Source: Saksenaea vasiformis B4078 (lineage: Eukaryota; Mucoromycota; Mucoromycetes; Mucorales; Saksenaeaceae). Taken from it: a stretch of 13,699 nucleotides of DNA. Shown one piece after another: positions 11,414 through 13,699 of the stretch (position 1 is the first letter of the stretch; every line of letters begins with the position of its first letter). The notes below the pieces were generated by a model. It made no database searches. It was not told the DNA's origin and was given only the letters and a program-made list of their open reading frames with translations. Location of the stretch: positions 1 through 13,699 of the forward strand of contig JNDT01001029.1 in assembly GCA_000697055.1 (NCBI GenBank), given 5' to 3'. The translations under genes were made by a program, and so were the position numbers.

Positions 11414-12102
11414 TTTGGTGGACTTTCAAACGTTGCGTGCACAACAAGTGCATTTGCGCTTACTGCGTTTTGAAACAACATTTGCGTTGCTGATCATGCT
11501 CTTTTGCGGTCGCCTAAAATCAGAAAGTTGCCGGAACGAAGTCCGAAGGATGTGGTCGCCCTCCCCAACTTGATCCAACGGATTTATTTTTATTTTATTT
11601 TCAAATTCTTTTATTTCATTTCTTATTTGATTTCTTATTTCAGCGCCTATTTCTTTGTTTTTTTTTTATCTATCACAAAACTCCTCCCCAAGCCTGGCGA
11701 AAAAAGGATGGTGCACGACGAAAGGTGTTAGTGGGGAAAAATAGGCTGAAAATATCAATTTATAAAATATCTGAGAATAAAAGCGTGGCTTGAGGGGCCT
11801 AACCACATCCGAGGATGGAGTGAAGGCAACAGAGATTGTGCGAGAGTAATCGAAGCACAACCAAGTTTACGCTATGATGAACCAAATTTAGTCAAATTAA
11901 ACCATTACCGTTGATCTCTGCGTACTTACCTATCCACTTGGTTTTGGCGATACAAGAGCATTTCAGCGTCGCAAACGTTTCTCTGATGAGTACACTGTTC
12001 AACCACCTGGAAGAGGACTTACCGATGAATACACCTAACGTGAAGCATAGGTAAAACTGATATAAGTTAAGGATTACAAGACATTTCACTAACCGTAATA
12101 AT
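11414..12102. promoter_or_regulatory. nma111 upstream region and gap to the right-hand Fanzor-like gene
   Basis: About 690 bp with no convincing gene. The stretch next to the nma111 start should contain its promoter, since the gene runs leftward from 11413. A long T-rich tract on the plus strand (11582-11669), A-rich in the direction of nma111 transcription, may be a nucleosome-poor promoter element; this is an inference. A minus-strand open stretch at 11892-12089 has no recognised motif. Confidence 0.45.
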
Positions 12103-13699
12103 CTAAATCCCTACAAGGGAAACCGGATTCGTACCGGTGATAGTCGTTTGTGTGCGCAAGAACTCGGTAGGTCGACCATGACCCTTCCAGATGTCGTTGG
12201 AAATCCAAAACAAGTTCTTGCTAGCATTTACATCCCGTTGCCAAAGTGTTCTACGGCGTTTACAAGCTAGTACACCATGGTGTGAGATTAAATCCTTGGT
12301 CGTGACTTTTTCGAGACATCTGCCGTGGCAGTTGTTACAAATCTAGAGAACATTTGAGTACTCAACAGTAGAATAATTGCTTAAACTTACTTGAGAGCTC
12401 AGATATTCGTCTACTGTCACCGCTAGTAGATCTCCTCTATATTTGCGTCGCTTCAACCCTTTCCAACACTTGTTTACCACGTTCTTACGCTTTCCTTTGT
12501 ATGTCATCTTATTGGCAAACATCGCATCCCCGAAAACAATGAGAGGTATTTTTCTCGTCTCCTGGAATAGTATTTGCTTCCATTTTTTGGGGCGACTGCC
12601 TGGGCGTAGAGTAGATCTTTCTGTTGACACGATCTGCGCTGGAACTCTTCCCCTATGAATTCCATTAGTTTTCGTACATTTACAACTTCCATCATACTTT
12701 TCGACCTCCAAGACCGGCTTCCTCCTCTTTTTTTTTTTGCGCCTTCGCTTGCGTTCCTTACGGTTCGCTTTTTTCTTCTTTCTTTTTCGCCGATTATATT
12801 TTTTCCTCCGTCGACGAGTATGTTCACCATTTCTTTCATGGCCCTCTGCCTGCCCTGATAGTTTCTGAATCGGCTCTCTGCTGTCGATGGATCGTAAAAC
12901 CCAAAAAGCTGCTCCAAATGCTAGTATACATAACGAATATGGTCATTGTAGCGTTCTTCAAGCTGTGTCTTCCCCGTAGGTATCTCCGTTTCAATGTCTT
13001 TGATGCGAGCGGTCTTCTTTGCAGCATCCATCGCCCGTTGACGTCGAAATGCTCCGGTATATGTATAATACTCTGCGATCGAGCAACGACGGATTTCATG
13101 AGAGTTCGTTCCCTCGCCGTATGATGCGGTAAACACCTGGCTGACCCCTGGATCAATAGCACACGGAAGGAAATGTTTTTGGATCTCTGTTTGCGTGAAA
13201 TCGTCGACAGAAAGCTCTGTGTGCTGCACCCTGGAAACATTTTTTGCCCTTGCGAACTGCAAGTCAACTGCGAAACCGTCAGTCAATATTTGATTAGTGA
13301 ACATGTATCTTTCAGAATTTTGGAGGGATTCGATGCTACGTGAAAAAAATTCAGCCATATTTCTTTACATAAGCGTTACCTTTGAAACCCTAATCTGGAG
13401 AAATCTAGAACGTCGTAGAACAGTTTCAAATGATCCTCGTGAGTGGTCCCAGCCTTGCGAGATACAAGGCTGCCGAGAGTTTTGGCATCGATGGTAATAA
13501 AGCGCCACTGGAACGATTCGCTTGGTGTCAGGCCAAAAAGACGTGGTAACTCCTTCGACTGCGTAGACTTGGTCGCTTGCAGATGCATGTTGTCATACAG
13601 TTCCAGAATTTGCCGTAAAGCTGGTATGTACTTCCCGGGAGAAGCAGATATCGCTTCTTTAGTTGCTGGTTTTGGGACTATCTCTTCCAACTCCGGGCA
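12103..13699 (-). pseudogene. Fanzor-like (eukaryotic TnpB-family) nuclease, broken, N-terminus outside window
   Basis: Read right to left. An N-terminal part (13699-13380) is joined by a 44-nt GT-AG intron (13336-13379, phase 2) to the next exon. Motifs in order: AIDPGVSQVFTASYGEG with the RuvC-I Asp (codon 13152-13154); CSIAEYYTYTGAFRRQ; LFGFYD; FRNYQGRQRAMKEMVNILVDGG; a Lys/Arg-rich stretch; LIVFGDAMF; VTVDEYLSSQ with the RuvC-II Glu (12406-12408); a 48-nt intron (12343-12390, phase 0); ICNNCHGRC; and LWQRDVNASKNL with the RuvC-III Asp (12232-12234). Stop is at 12103-12105. Breaks: an in-frame TAG at 12921-12923, just before HLEQLFGFYD, and a frame change in the A/Lys-rich part after LVDGG, best explained by one base missing from a six-base T run (plus strand) at 12799-12804. 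Also, the fourth zinc-ribbon Cys appears as Arg (12253-12255). No intron of usual size spans the stop without deleting conserved blocks, so this is a pseudogene unless the breaks are assembly errors. The family encodes RNA-guided nucleases that are often carried by mobile elements; no transposon ends were seen. Confidence 0.82.
12122..12138 (-). repeat. Small inverted repeat near the end of the right-hand Fanzor-like gene
   Basis: ACCGG and CCGGT arms (5 bp) around a 7-nt loop, located just upstream of the stop. The left arm plus loop, read on the minus strand as ACCGGTACGAAT, recurs exactly at 857-868 beside the stop of the left-hand copy. There it lacks the matching right arm. In this family the guide RNA is encoded at the 3' end of the gene, so a structured element here is of interest, but one short hairpin is weak evidence. 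Confidence 0.45.

Noticed and set aside
11892..12089. A minus-strand open stretch just downstream of the right Fanzor-like stop
   Set aside because: No recognised motif and not joined in frame to the Fanzor-like gene.
1..13699. Terminal inverted repeats or target-site duplications that would define a transposon around either Fanzor-like copy
   Set aside because: None was found by eye within the window, and the right copy runs past the edge, so no mobile-element boundaries are called.

Overview
The window looks like nuclear DNA of an early-diverging fungus, most likely Mucoromycota (Mucorales-like). Three things support this. The genes carry many short GT-AG introns (44-73 nt). One gene is a full-length fungal nuclear HtrA-type protease of the Nma111 family. 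Two sequences resemble the eukaryotic TnpB homologues (Fanzor type) that are common in these fungi. The species cannot be named from the sequence alone.

Layout from left to right. (1) 3-871, plus strand: the 3' part of a Fanzor-like gene that enters from outside the window. Its frame stays open if three short introns are removed, but the third RuvC acidic residue is missing. (2) 872-2024: nothing recognised. (3) 2025-3168, plus strand: a decayed Sel1-like repeat gene, readable only by switching frames and passing many stops. (4) 3169-4831: no gene recognised; it holds a 19-nt perfect palindrome and the upstream region of the kinase. (5) 4832-7262, plus strand: a five-exon protein kinase of the STE20/PAK type with a long basic, proline-rich tail. 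(6) 7263-7737: a short convergent intergenic region. (7) 7738-11413, minus strand: an eleven-exon nma111-type gene with catalytic His, Asp and Ser all present. (8) 11414-12102: its upstream region, with a long T-rich tract. (9) 12103-13699, minus strand: a second Fanzor-like gene running out of the window. All three RuvC acidic residues are readable, but an in-frame stop and a one-base frameshift break it.

Two active-looking host genes, convergent on a 475-bp spacer, therefore sit between decayed sequence. The two Fanzor-like copies point inward toward each other about 11.2 kb apart and share a 12-base string at the same place near their C-terminal ends. The kinase and the protease are not evidently one pathway; their adjacency looks like ordinary compact fungal gene packing.
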